Source: Sphingobacteriales bacterium (GTDB lineage Bacteria > Bacteroidota > Bacteroidia > Chitinophagales > Chitinophagaceae). Taken from it: a stretch of 64,000 bases of DNA. The notes under the pieces are model-generated. The model ran no database searches. It was given only the letters and a program-made list of their open reading frames with translations, and had not been told where the DNA came from. The stretch lies in contig JACQDV010000092.1 in NCBI GenBank assembly GCA_016200915.1, positions 1 through 64,000 of the forward strand. The letters run 5' to 3'. A program made the position numbers and the translations under genes. Of the stretch, positions 43,198-52,500 are shown piece after piece (within the stretch, counting starts at the first letter, position 1; every line of letters begins with the position of its first letter).

Positions 43198-43803
43198 TTA
43201 TTCGTTCATGAATTCGTTAGCCAATAAAAGTGTAATCTCAAATTTTTTTGTCCGTGGTGATTTTCCAAAACAAAATGTTATATCCCTAATTCCTTTGTCT
43301 TCTTCTTTACGTGTCGAATATTGTGCAATGTGCCCAACGTCTTTGTCATACCCGGTCTTTTGTTTTGTTGAAAGCGGTGCAAAGGTTTCTATGAGTTTAT
43401 TGTAAAATTTTTCTGCGTCTATTTTATTGTCAAATTGAACACACCAATTAACGCCAAGTAGTTTTTTAATTTCAGGTGCTTCACCAATTGAGGCTTCAAT
43501 GTAGCCCGAATCTATTTTTAAGCCAGGCAAAGGGCTTTTAGTAAATATAAAAATGTGTCTGTAGTTCCATGCTTCTTTGTCAGTCTTTAATTGCATGTTG
43601 ATGTTCAAATTACTTTGTCTAACTACTGTGTCACTATGATGCAGGTTTTGCACAGTCATTAGCGTGTCCACCAAAGAACTTGAAGCTTTTTTGATGTCAA
43701 CACCAAAATACAAGTTCTTTAATGCGTTTTCAAAAGTTAAAGTTTGAGACATAGTAAGTGTCGAAGTAAAAAATGTAAAAATTATGATGAATGTCCGGGT
43801 CAT
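43198..43803 (-). CDS. Secreted protein of unknown function
   Basis: 201 residues from the ATG at 43803 (MTRTFIIIFTFFTSTLTMSQ), giving a clear signal peptide; a longer reading to 43872 would hide it. After the leader: LTFENALKNLYFGVDIKKAS and later DKIDAEKFYNKLIETFAPLS-like helices with strands between. I recognise no family. It stands alone between an unusual intergenic stretch and the propeller-phosphoesterase gene, and may have been acquired as a single-gene cassette. Confidence 0.65.
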   Translation of the reverse strand: MTRTFIIIFTFFTSTLTMSQTLTFENALKNLYFGVDIKKASSSLVDTLMTVQNLHHSDTVVRQSNLNINMQLKTDKEAWNYRHIFIFTKSPLPGLKIDSGYIEASIGEAPEIKKLLGVNWCVQFDNKIDAEKFYNKLIETFAPLSTKQKTGYDKDVGHIAQYSTRKEEDKGIRDITFCFGKSPRTKKFEITLLLANEFMNE

Positions 43804-43907
43804 GATCTTATGGAATACAACATTATTTTTAGCACCGTTTGTGGCTTTGTTGGAAAAAAAATCATGCATCAATTTAACTAAAAGTACTTACTAAAGTTTA
43901 TTTTATA

Positions 43908-46319
43908 TCAATCATCATTGTCCTCATCTTTATCTACCAGTTTTACAAAAGCACTTCTTCTTGGTGCCGGCATTTTACTATCCTCACCTTTTATTGCTTT
44001 CCATATCACTTCACTAAACAACAGATCTGGCACACGGTCTTCTTTGCTAAAGTCGAATGTTGCACTGAGTTTGGCGCTGGCTGTTTGTTTAGTGTTTACT
44101 TCTGTAATATCAATTTGTGCAGGCAGAGCATTGTATGCTGTATAATCAGGAGTAGCTGTAAAACATCTCCACATAGGAACAGCAGCAGCGTCATACTGAC
44201 TCATTGGTGGCATTCCTAATATCAATCCAATCGTTCTTAATACAGAAGATGTAGAGTACATGGTATGATCAACCAGTTTTCTTTTTACATAGGGCCCTAC
44301 TACATAAGCAGGACTTCTGTGTGCATCCACATGATCGGGACCATTTTGTGCATCATCTTCCAATATAAACACAACACTTTCTTTCCAAACAGAACTGTGC
44401 GATAAATAATCAACAAACATTCCTACTCCCCAATCATTATCTGCCACATGTGCAAATGGTGTAGGCCGCCCAATATCCAATCCTTCCGTATGATCATTGA
44501 TAATTCTTAATGTACTTAACTGTGGCAATGCATTTGCTGCCACCAAAGAATCAAAATCTTTTTTCCATTGATTGGCTCTTGTGGTATCTCTCACTCTTTG
44601 ATCCCAACTGGTGTAATAAGTACAAAAATGATCTTTGATAACTGGTATGTTTGGTTTATAATCATCAGCAAACTCACCATAAGTTCTGTAAGTAATGCCA
44701 GCTCTTTTACAATGATCCCATATAAAACCTTTTGGCGGATTGGCGATTGCCCTGTTTCCTTCTGCATCATAACTTCCGCCACGGCCACCATAATCCGTAG
44801 GCCATGTTTTTTCTAAATAATCAACAGCGTTTGCTGCCATACTCCAGTTATGACCATCGGCACTTACCTCCGCATCTACATAAAAATTATCGAGCAGTAC
44901 ATAATCTCTTGCCAGTTTATGCTGATTGGGTGTAATCTTTTCTCCAAATAACACCAGGCTTGTATCACCATTGCCTTCCGGCATATCACCCAGTACCTGG
45001 TCATAGGTTCTGTTCTCTTTTATAATGTAGAAAACATATTTGATGGGTGAAAGATCGCCGACTTTCATTGGAATAGGATTTCCTTTTTCTCCTTCCGCAT
45101 TTAGTTCCTTATCTTTTGTATAAGGAGTGTTTTTATATACTGTCTTGGAATAAGCTGCCAGTTTTGCTGAAGATGGTTCATCAATAATACTCATTGTGCC
45201 TTTCATCAATCCGCCGATATATTCTTCTTTCATATTGCCATGATGATAGGCTACATTATTTTTTCTGCCTAAAGGATTGGGTCCATTAGGGTTTGCAAAA
45301 GACTGAAAGCCTTTTCCATTAGCCACAAATATTTTTTTACCAATCACTTTTACATTGGTAGGATACCAGCCAACCGGAATAAACCCTTTTGACTTGCTGC
45401 TTCCCGGAACGGTAACATCAAATACAGCGAGACAATTATTATCAGCATTAGCGATATACAAAGTTTTTTCATCAGCCGATAAGGCCAGCCCGTTTGCTGC
45501 AGAACCAATGGGTGCATTGGGATATAAAGCTGTATTTAATACTTCCAGCACTTTTCTTTGTTTGATATCAATAACAGAAACACTATTATCGTTTGCATTG
45601 GCTACAAACAAATACTTTCCGTTTTTTGAAAGCAGTAACTCATTGGGATTATCTCCCACATTTACCTCGCTCTTTATCTTTTGCTGTGCTACATCATAAA
45701 TCAATACTTTATCTCCACCCCAGAGTGAGATATACAATTCTTTTTTATCAGGAGAAAGTAAACAGGCATATGCTTCAGCACCTAACGGAATTTGCTGCAG
45801 TACTTTTTTTGTTGCGAGGTCAATCAAATAAAAGGAATTATTTTCTTTTGTTACCACATACATTCTTTTTGCCAGGTCGTCTATCTCAATTCCTGCCGGA
45901 GAAATTTTGTTGGGCCATTTATTACCCAGCTTTATGCTATCGCTCAGTTTTAATTTATTGTTGATAATTGCATATTTCAATATCCAGTTATCATTACCAC
46001 CACTGGCATATAAATATTTTTCATCCGCACTGAACTTTAATCCATACCATGATTTTGGTATTTCAATATTGTCCAATACTTTTTCTGTAGCAGGATTGAT
46101 CAATTGAATACTCTGTACACTTTGACCGTTATTGGTAACTGCCATCAGCTTTTTAGTTTTTGACACTGCTATATTTAATGGCAGATCACCTAAAGACAGC
46201 GATCGTCCTGCCGGAGATAATGTCCAGCCATTTGGAAGTAATACTTTTTTAGGAGACCCCTGGCCAAATAAAACAATCGTTGATAACAAACAGGTAAACA
46301 CAAAAACTAATCGGCGCAT
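43908..46319 (-). CDS. Secreted beta-propeller/phosphoesterase fusion protein
   Basis: 803 residues. Signal peptide 1-20. Residues about 25-390 form a YncE/YVTN-type seven-bladed propeller (repeats such as LFVANANDNSVSVIDIKQRK and LYIANADNNCLAVFDV). Residues about 420-790 are a phosphoesterase of the phospholipase C/acid phosphatase family: KENRTYDQVLGDMPEG with the Asn/Asp motif, SADGHNWSMAAN, and the metal site EDDAQNGPDHVDAHRS. The propeller probably positions a substrate or partner. Predicted periplasmic or surface; substrate unknown. The two-domain fusion occurs in other Bacteroidota. Confidence 0.9.
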   Translation of the reverse strand: MRRLVFVFTCLLSTIVLFGQGSPKKVLLPNGWTLSPAGRSLSLGDLPLNIAVSKTKKLMAVTNNGQSVQSIQLINPATEKVLDNIEIPKSWYGLKFSADEKYLYASGGNDNWILKYAIINNKLKLSDSIKLGNKWPNKISPAGIEIDDLAKRMYVVTKENNSFYLIDLATKKVLQQIPLGAEAYACLLSPDKKELYISLWGGDKVLIYDVAQQKIKSEVNVGDNPNELLLSKNGKYLFVANANDNSVSVIDIKQRKVLEVLNTALYPNAPIGSAANGLALSADEKTLYIANADNNCLAVFDVTVPGSSKSKGFIPVGWYPTNVKVIGKKIFVANGKGFQSFANPNGPNPLGRKNNVAYHHGNMKEEYIGGLMKGTMSIIDEPSSAKLAAYSKTVYKNTPYTKDKELNAEGEKGNPIPMKVGDLSPIKYVFYIIKENRTYDQVLGDMPEGNGDTSLVLFGEKITPNQHKLARDYVLLDNFYVDAEVSADGHNWSMAANAVDYLEKTWPTDYGGRGGSYDAEGNRAIANPPKGFIWDHCKRAGITYRTYGEFADDYKPNIPVIKDHFCTYYTSWDQRVRDTTRANQWKKDFDSLVAANALPQLSTLRIINDHTEGLDIGRPTPFAHVADNDWGVGMFVDYLSHSSVWKESVVFILEDDAQNGPDHVDAHRSPAYVVGPYVKRKLVDHTMYSTSSVLRTIGLILGMPPMSQYDAAAVPMWRCFTATPDYTAYNALPAQIDITEVNTKQTASAKLSATFDFSKEDRVPDLLFSEVIWKAIKGEDSKMPAPRRSAFVKLVDKDEDNDD

Positions 46320-46434
46320 GGCAAGTTTTTGCTAAAGGTATTAAAATTGGGGATTGTGGCTTCGGGCCAAAAAACTTAACATTAAAATTGTTTCCGGCTT
46401 ATTATTTTTAGGTTAATAATTAAAACTGATAGTT

Positions 46435-46652
46435 ATGACAGAATCCAGTATAACAGCACCGGCAACAACTTTAAAAGAAAAAAACTCCGTAAAGTAATTG
46501 AGGAACGCCTTGCTATTACTTTATTAGAATACAGACCTATACTGGGAGATAAAAAATTTGACTCCCGCATTAAAAAAGCCGGGAAACTATTTGCAGCCGA
46601 TATTATAAAATCGTCTGCCAGCAGTAAAAAGAAAAACCCTGCTAAAAAATAA
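46435..46652 (+). CDS. Small basic protein gene interrupted by an A_AAA_AAC slippery site
   Basis: From ATG 46435 the zero frame reads MTESSITAPATTLKEKNSVK and stops at 46495-46497. A -1 shift at the heptamer A_AAA_AAC (46479-46485) joins to a second open frame (KLRKVIEERLAITLLEYRPI, then FDSRIKKAGKLFAADI, ending in KKKNPAKK) that stops at 46650-46652. The joined product of about 72 residues is a coherent basic helical protein, unlike the 20-residue zero-frame peptide. So this is either programmed -1 frameshifting or a one-base loss in a 7-A run (natural or a sequencing error). A terminator follows. Family not recognised. Confidence 0.6.
46479..46485 (+). promoter_or_regulatory. Candidate -1 frameshift heptamer A_AAA_AAC
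   Basis: In zero frame GAA AAA AAC, exactly the X_XXY_YYZ form. The -1 frame is open for 55 codons after it. No obvious stable stem was identified in the 10 bases after it. Confidence 0.5.
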
Positions 46653-46694
46653 CTGAAAAAACTGATTAATCCTTTTACGTACTAACTAATTACG

Positions 46695-46720
46695 CACCCC
46701 TCATTAGGGGTGTTTTTATT
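46695..46720 (+). terminator. Intrinsic terminator after the small frameshift gene
   Basis: CACCCCT / AGGGGTG stem (46695-46701, 46706-46712) with CATT loop, followed by TTTTTATTTTT. It supports the small gene being a real transcription unit. Confidence 0.88.
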
Positions 46721-46818
46721 TTTGGTAACATTAGCATCACATTAAAATAATATTTGCATAACCAGGTGTTCACGATGTGGTAATAGCTGCTTTTGATCTT
46801 TGTGAAACTTTCGTCCTC

Positions 46819-47670
46819 GTGAACAAACGAACACCAGAAGTAATCATCATCTCCGATGTACATCTTGGCACATTTGGATGCCGGGCTAAAGAATTATCTA
46901 ATTATTTATCTTCTGTACGGCCAAAAGTGCTGGTACTTAACGGAGACATTATTGATATATGGCAGTTCAATAAACGTTACTGGCCCAAGAGTCATATGCA
47001 GATTGTGAAGCAGATAACCGAAATGATATTAGATGGAGTGCAAGTACATTATATCACCGGTAATCATGATGAGATGCTGCGCAAGTTCACCGGTTTTAAA
47101 ATGGGGAATCTTTCCATCAACAATAAGTTAATGTTGACATTAGATGGAAAACGTTGCTGGATATTTCATGGTGATGTATTTGATGTTACGATGAAGCATT
47201 CAAAATGGTTAGCCAAACTCGGTGCTATTGGATATGATACACTCATTTTGCTGAATGCTTTTATTAATTATTGCTCACAAAAATTTGGAAGCGGAAAAAT
47301 CTCCTTGTCCAAAAAAATAAAGAATTCAGTTAAATCGGCCATTGCTTTCATCAACAATTTTGAAGACACTGCAGCAGGTATTGCTATTGATAAAGGATAT
47401 GATTATGTCATCTGCGGTCATATTCATCAGCCTGCTAACCGTATTATCAGCAATCAAAAAGGGCAAACCACTTATCTCAACTCCGGCGACTGGATAGAGA
47501 ATCTTACTTCATTAGAATATGAAAATGGTGAATGGACCATTTATCAATATGACGAAAAAGCTTATACCGCTAATGCTTATTACACCAGTTGCGCTTATGG
47601 AACAGCACACTACAATACACAACAATTGTTTAATCACCTGGTAAAAGAATTTGAATTATTACCAGTATAA
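46819..47670 (+). CDS. LpxH-like metallophosphoesterase
   Basis: 283 residues from the GTG at 46819, which gives NKRTPEVIIISDVHLGT, the typical family start; an upstream GTG at 46777 adds an unlike N-terminus. Dinuclear metal motifs in order: SDVHLG, NGDIIDIW, GNHD, FHGD and GHIHQP. It resembles UDP-2,3-diacylglucosamine pyrophosphatase (LpxH/LpxH2 type) of lipid A synthesis, but several related families share these motifs. The MurG-like glycosyltransferase starts 10 bases after its stop; the pair is probably one envelope-related operon. Confidence 0.87.
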   Translation: MNKRTPEVIIISDVHLGTFGCRAKELSNYLSSVRPKVLVLNGDIIDIWQFNKRYWPKSHMQIVKQITEMILDGVQVHYITGNHDEMLRKFTGFKMGNLSINNKLMLTLDGKRCWIFHGDVFDVTMKHSKWLAKLGAIGYDTLILLNAFINYCSQKFGSGKISLSKKIKNSVKSAIAFINNFEDTAAGIAIDKGYDYVICGHIHQPANRIISNQKGQTTYLNSGDWIENLTSLEYENGEWTIYQYDEKAYTANAYYTSCAYGTAHYNTQQLFNHLVKEFELLPV

Positions 47671-47680
47671 AACAACAAGT

Positions 47681-48730
47681 ATGAAAGTATTATACGCCAT
47701 ACAGGCAACAGGAAACGGACACATCAGCAGAGCAAGAGAAATTGTGTCAATCCTTCAGCAGAAATGTGAGCTGGATATTTTAATCAGTGGTACACAGGCA
47801 GATGTTTCATTGCCTTATCCTGTTAAATACCGTTTTGAAGGAATCAGTTTGATCTATAATAATAAAGGTGCTTTGTCATTACTAAAAACAGCAGGGCAAT
47901 TAAAATTGAAGCAGATAAAAAAAGAGATTGCTCAATTACCGGCAGAGGAATATGATTTAGTGATCAATGATTTTGAACCCATCTCTGCATGGGCTTGTAA
48001 ACTAAAAAAAGTTCCCTGTGTTTCTTTAAGTCACCAGGCAGCAGTTGCCAATAAATTTTCACCCAAACCTAAAATAAAAGATATAGCCGGTGAACTGGTA
48101 TTAAAATATTTTGCTCCCAGCCAGGAAAATTTTGGTTTTCATTTTGAGCAATATGATGAAAATATTTTCACGCCGGTTATTCGTTCTCAAATAAGAAAGG
48201 CATCAGTTAAAAAAGAAAACCATTATACTGTTTATTTACCCAGCTATCATCATACTTATTTATTAAAACAATTAAGCCGTTATAAAAATGCACAGTGGCA
48301 TATTTATACCAGGGATATTAAGGAAGAATTAAAAATTGAGAACTGCTGTATAAGACCCATACAAAATGAAAGTTTTATTGAAAGCATGGCAAGCAGCAAG
48401 GGTGTATTATGCGGCGCTGGTTTTGAAGGACCGGCAGAAGCATTATATTTAAAGAAAAAGCTGATGGTAATTCCTATTGCTGGTCAGTATGAACAATATT
48501 GTAATGCCGCAGCTTTAAAAAAAGCAGGTGTTCCGGTAATTAAACATCTTTCAAAAAAATATTTCAGCGTTATAGAGCAATGGATCAATAATGAACAACA
48601 TATTGAAGTTGATTTTCCTGATAACACAGAAGCAATCCTTGACCTGATCATTGAAAAGTATGGTTTTGTTCAAAGTAATTTCCCCGGCATTGTAAGATCC
48701 ATCTATCCTAAAAGAAGAAAAGCATCCTAA
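47681..48730 (+). CDS. MurG-like (GT28-fold) glycosyltransferase
   Basis: 349 residues from the ATG at 47681 (MKVLYAIQATGNGHISRARE); a longer reading begins inside the previous gene. GT-B fold: N-terminal acceptor domain with the glycine-rich TGNGHISRA loop, and C-terminal donor domain with CGAGFEGPAEALYLKKKLM and the IPIAGQYEQYCNA segment, corresponding to the nucleotide-sugar binding loop of MurG-type enzymes. Acceptor and sugar cannot be told. Cotranscribed with the LpxH-like gene, which suggests glycolipid work. Confidence 0.88.
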   Translation: MKVLYAIQATGNGHISRAREIVSILQQKCELDILISGTQADVSLPYPVKYRFEGISLIYNNKGALSLLKTAGQLKLKQIKKEIAQLPAEEYDLVINDFEPISAWACKLKKVPCVSLSHQAAVANKFSPKPKIKDIAGELVLKYFAPSQENFGFHFEQYDENIFTPVIRSQIRKASVKKENHYTVYLPSYHHTYLLKQLSRYKNAQWHIYTRDIKEELKIENCCIRPIQNESFIESMASSKGVLCGAGFEGPAEALYLKKKLMVIPIAGQYEQYCNAAALKKAGVPVIKHLSKKYFSVIEQWINNEQHIEVDFPDNTEAILDLIIEKYGFVQSNFPGIVRSIYPKRRKAS

Positions 48731-48762
48731 CCAGTTTTTATTTATTCAATATAAAAAACTAA

Positions 48763-48784
48763 AACCCCGTAAGACTACGGGGTT
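48763..48784. terminator. Hairpin after the glycosyltransferase gene
   Basis: AACCCCGTA / TACGGGGTT stem with an AGAC loop. Serves as a terminator for the upstream gene. An almost identical hairpin lies at 49002-49023. Confidence 0.8.
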
Positions 48785-49134
48785 CTCTATTTTACTGACA
48801 TGAGAAAACTGCTGATTGAACTTCAATCAATCATGAGAAAAAATTTATGTAGAGTTGTTTATTCATTTTGGTTGTGCAAATTTCGGGCGGGCATTTAAAC
48901 AATTGATTATTGCAGCATGAACCAATTGTTATCAAAGAAAGAAGACAATGATCATCAATGCTTCACTCACTATTCACCATTGACCATTCACTAAAAAGAA
49001 ACACCCCATAAGACTACGGGGTGGAGAATACTTGCTTAAGGAAAACTATGAACGATAAATTGCGTTCTCCTGCGAATATCTTTCAACTGCGTTAATGAAA
49101 CATTATGCTAATATGAACGAATGATTAAAAAAAT
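48785..49134. ncRNA. Possible small RNA locus bounded by hairpins
   Basis: A stretch with no convincing ORF. It contains a second copy of the CCCCxTAAGACTACGGGG hairpin (49002-49023), a word region ATTCACCATTGACCATTCAC (about 48973-), and ends at a strong intrinsic terminator (49135-49164) that lies 400 bases from any upstream gene. An orphan terminator suggests a short non-coding transcript. No known RNA family is recognised. Confidence 0.3.
49002..49023. repeat. Second CCCC(A)TAAGACTACGGGG hairpin
   Basis: CACCCCATA / TACGGGGTG with the same AGAC loop as at 48763-48784 and one A-C mismatch in the stem. Spaced 239 bases from the first copy. Confidence 0.8.
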
Positions 49135-49164
49135 AAAACCCCCGGAAATTCGGGGGTTTTTTTT
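49135..49164 (+). terminator. Strong orphan intrinsic terminator
   Basis: AAAACCCCCG / CGGGGGTTTT stem (49135-49144, 49151-49160) with continuing T-run to 49164. No ORF ends near it on the plus strand. Confidence 0.88.
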
Positions 49165-49522
49165 GCGTTATGAGCCGGAACAGATTGCCTTTACTCTCTG
49201 ATGATCCGGCATCGTTAACCCACACTATCCAACCATCTTTATCCTTTTAAGGCTTACCCTATAAAAGGCTGGAACATTTTCCAGTAATATTTTTCACGAA
49301 TATGGTGTTTCTATGCAACGGCCACCGTAATTACTACGGCAAAAATCAGCAAAAAAAAGTGTTTTTCATGGGCTGCCACTTTTCGGTGTTCGTCAATAGG
49401 TATGTCCTGAAAATAACAGGAATTATGCCAAAGCAGGAAAATGTGGAAAAGTATGACTGGTCATCAAAAAATTATTTGTCAAACGAAATCGTCCGCCGTA
49501 AAAAATCAAATCCTATATTCCG
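49165..49522. other. Leader region of ileS, no gene seen
   Basis: A short ORF at 49302-49556 has no protein character and would overlap the ileS promoter. A small palindrome, CTGGAACATTTTCCAG, lies near 49269. No T-box or other known riboswitch pattern was recognised. Confidence 0.5.
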
Positions 49523-49530
49523 TACCTTTG
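49523..49530 (+). promoter_or_regulatory. Putative -7 box (TACCTTTG) for ileS
   Basis: Exact TAnnTTTG, 32 bases before the ATG. Confidence 0.65.
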
Positions 49531-49562
49531 CACACCTTAAAAATCAGACAGGATAAGCGTTT

Positions 49563-52500
49563 ATGAGCAATAAGTACCGGGAATTCTCACAACTGAATCT
49601 TCCATCGTTTGAACAGGAAATATTAAGCCGCTGGGCGGAAAACCATGCTTTTGAAAAAAGTGTGAGCCTGCGCCAGGGGGCTAAACCATTTGTTTTTTAT
49701 GAGGGTCCGCCCAGTGCTAATGGTATGCCCGGCATTCACCATGTTATTTCCCGTACGCTGAAGGATTTGGTTTGCCGTTACAAAAGCATGAAGGGTTTCC
49801 AGGTAAAACGTAAAGGTGGATGGGATACCCATGGTTTGCCGATTGAGTTAGGAGTAGAAAAAGAATTGGGCATCACTAAAGAAGACATTGGCAAAAAAAT
49901 ATCTGTTGAAGAATACAATCAAAAATGCCGGGAAGCAGTATTAAGATTTAAGGATAAATGGGATGAGCTTACCCGTAAAATGGGTTATTGGGTTGATTTG
50001 AATGACCCCTATATCACTTTCAAGAATGAATACATTGAAACACTTTGGTGGATATTAAGTGAGTTTTATAAAAAAGGGTTACTATACCAAAGTGTAAGCA
50101 TTCAGCCTTACTCTCCTGCTGCGGGTACAGGGTTAAGCTCACATGAGTTAAACCAGCCCGGAACTTATAAAGATGTAAAGGATACGAGTGCTGTTGCTAT
50201 GTTCAATGCTGTACGAAATGAGAGAAGTGAATTTTTATTCAAGGCAATATCGAATAATGAACAAGGAATAACGAATGATGAAGTTTTTTTTCTTGCATGG
50301 ACAACTACTCCGTGGACACTTCCATCAAATCTTGGTTTGACGGTGGGTGCTAAGATTGATTATGTATTAGTTCAAACTTTCAATCCTTATACTCATCTTC
50401 CTATCAATGTTATTTTAGCCAAAGCATTGTTGAGTAAATATTTTAAACCAGAAGGAGAAAATGGCGATTTTGAAAATTATACTGCAGAAGTAAAATTGCT
50501 TCCCTGGAAAATCATCACTGAATTTAAAGGTTCTCAAATAGAAGAATGCCGCTACGAACAATTATTACCTTATGAAGCTAATAAGGAAACCGGTGGTGAT
50601 TCATTCCGTGTAATTGTGGGTGATTTTGTTACTACAGAAGATGGTACGGGTATTGTTCACACCGCTCCAGCCTTTGGTGCAGATGACTATAAAGCAGGTA
50701 AGAAATATGGTATTGGTATATTGACGATGGTTGACCGCCAGGGAAAATTTGTGGATGGCTTGGGTGAGTTCAGCAACCGCTATGTTAAGAATTATAAAGA
50801 CGACCCGAACTATGTAGATGTAAATGTGGACATAGCCGTAAAGCTGAAGAAAGAAAACCGTGCCTTTAAAGTAGAAAAATACGAGCATAGCTATCCGCAT
50901 TGCTGGCGTACTGATAAACCGGTTCTTTATTATCCGCTGGATGCATGGTTTATTAAAACCACCGCCCTGCGTGACCGCATGGTGGAGCTGAACAAAACTA
51001 TCAACTGGAAACCAAAATCAACCGGCGAAGGAAGATTTGGCAACTGGTTAGAAAATATGGTGGACTGGAACCTGAGCCGTTCCCGTTTCTGGGGAACACC
51101 TTTACCTATCTGGAGAACAGAAGATGGTGAAGAAGAAACCTGCATTGGTTCCATTGAACAATTAAATGAAGGAATAAGAGAAGCCAACAAAGTATTGGGT
51201 GGTGATGTAAATAAACATTATTTGCATGAAGGCATTCTTGATTTACATAAACCTTATGTAGATGAAATAATTCTCGTAAGCAAATCGGGCAAACCAATGA
51301 AACGTGTTCCTGATTTGATTGATGTATGGTTTGACAGTGGTGCGATGCCCTATGCACAATGGCATTTTCCTTTTGAAAATAAAGAAACATTTAAAGAATC
51401 TTTCCCGGCTGATTTTATTGCGGAAGGTGTTGACCAGACAAGAGGATGGTTCTATACTTTACATGCCATCGCTGCTTTGCTGTTTGATTCAGTTGCTTAT
51501 AAAACCTGTGTATCGAATGGTTTGGTGTTAGATAAGAATGGCAACAAAATGAGTAAGCGTCTCGGCAATGTAGTTGACCCGTTCAAAACCATTGAAACAT
51601 TTGGTGCTGATGCCACCCGCTGGTATCTCATCACCAATGCTTCGCCATGGGAAAACATGAAGTTTGATATTGACGGTATCAAAGAAGTTCAACGTAAATT
51701 CTTTGGTACGTTTTATAATACTTATCAATTCTTTGCTCTCTATTCTAATGTGGATGGGTTTGCTTTTAAAGAAGCATACATCCCGTTAAATGAACGTCCG
51801 GAAATTGACCGCTGGATTCTTTCCTCACTCAATACTTTAATCAAAAGAGTGAATGAGTATATGGATGATTATGAACCCACACAAGCCGGTCGTGCCATTG
51901 AAGATTTTGTAGATGAACACCTGAGCAATTGGTATGTGCGTCTATGCCGTCGTCGTTTCTGGAAGGGAGAATATGAGCATGATAAAATTTGTGCTTATCA
52001 AACCTTATATGAGTGTTTGGAAACCATCTCCAAACTCATTGCTCCTATTTCACCTTTCTTCTCTGATGTAGTGTTCAATAACCTGAATGCTGTTACCGGA
52101 AGAAATAAATCAGAATCAGTTCACCATGCTGATTTCCCTGTGGCAAATGAATCAGCGATAGATTCAGCGTTGGAAGAAAGAATGCAGTTAGCACAAGACG
52201 CCAGCTCATTAATTCTTTCATTAAGAAAGAAAGTAAATATTAAAGTTCGCCAGCCATTACAAAAAGTTTTAATCCCTGCTTTAAATCCTGTGATGAAGAA
52301 TCAACTGCTTAAAGTGGAGGATTTAATAAAGAGCGAGGTGAATGTAAAAGAGATTGAATATTTAGAAGCCGATAATAGTTTTATCCAGAAAAAAATCAAA
52401 CCCAATTTCGTGGCTTTGGGTAAAAAACTGGGACCAAAAATGAAAGCAGTAAGTGCTGCACTGGCTGGTTTCACCCAGGAACAAATTGCCACGTTGGAAA

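Noticed and set aside
48800-48898. Short ORF of 32 codons starting MRKLLIELQS
   Set aside because: Too short and unsupported; the region is better explained as non-coding between two hairpins.
48763-49023. Two similar hairpins considered as CRISPR-like repeats
   Set aside because: Only two copies, no regular spacers and no cas genes in the window.
49302-49556. Open frame of 84 codons before ileS
   Set aside because: Composition is not protein-like, it overlaps the probable ileS promoter, and no family resemblance is seen.
49165-49562. T-box or riboswitch upstream of ileS
   Set aside because: No T-box consensus or specifier loop found; T-boxes are not expected in Bacteroidota.
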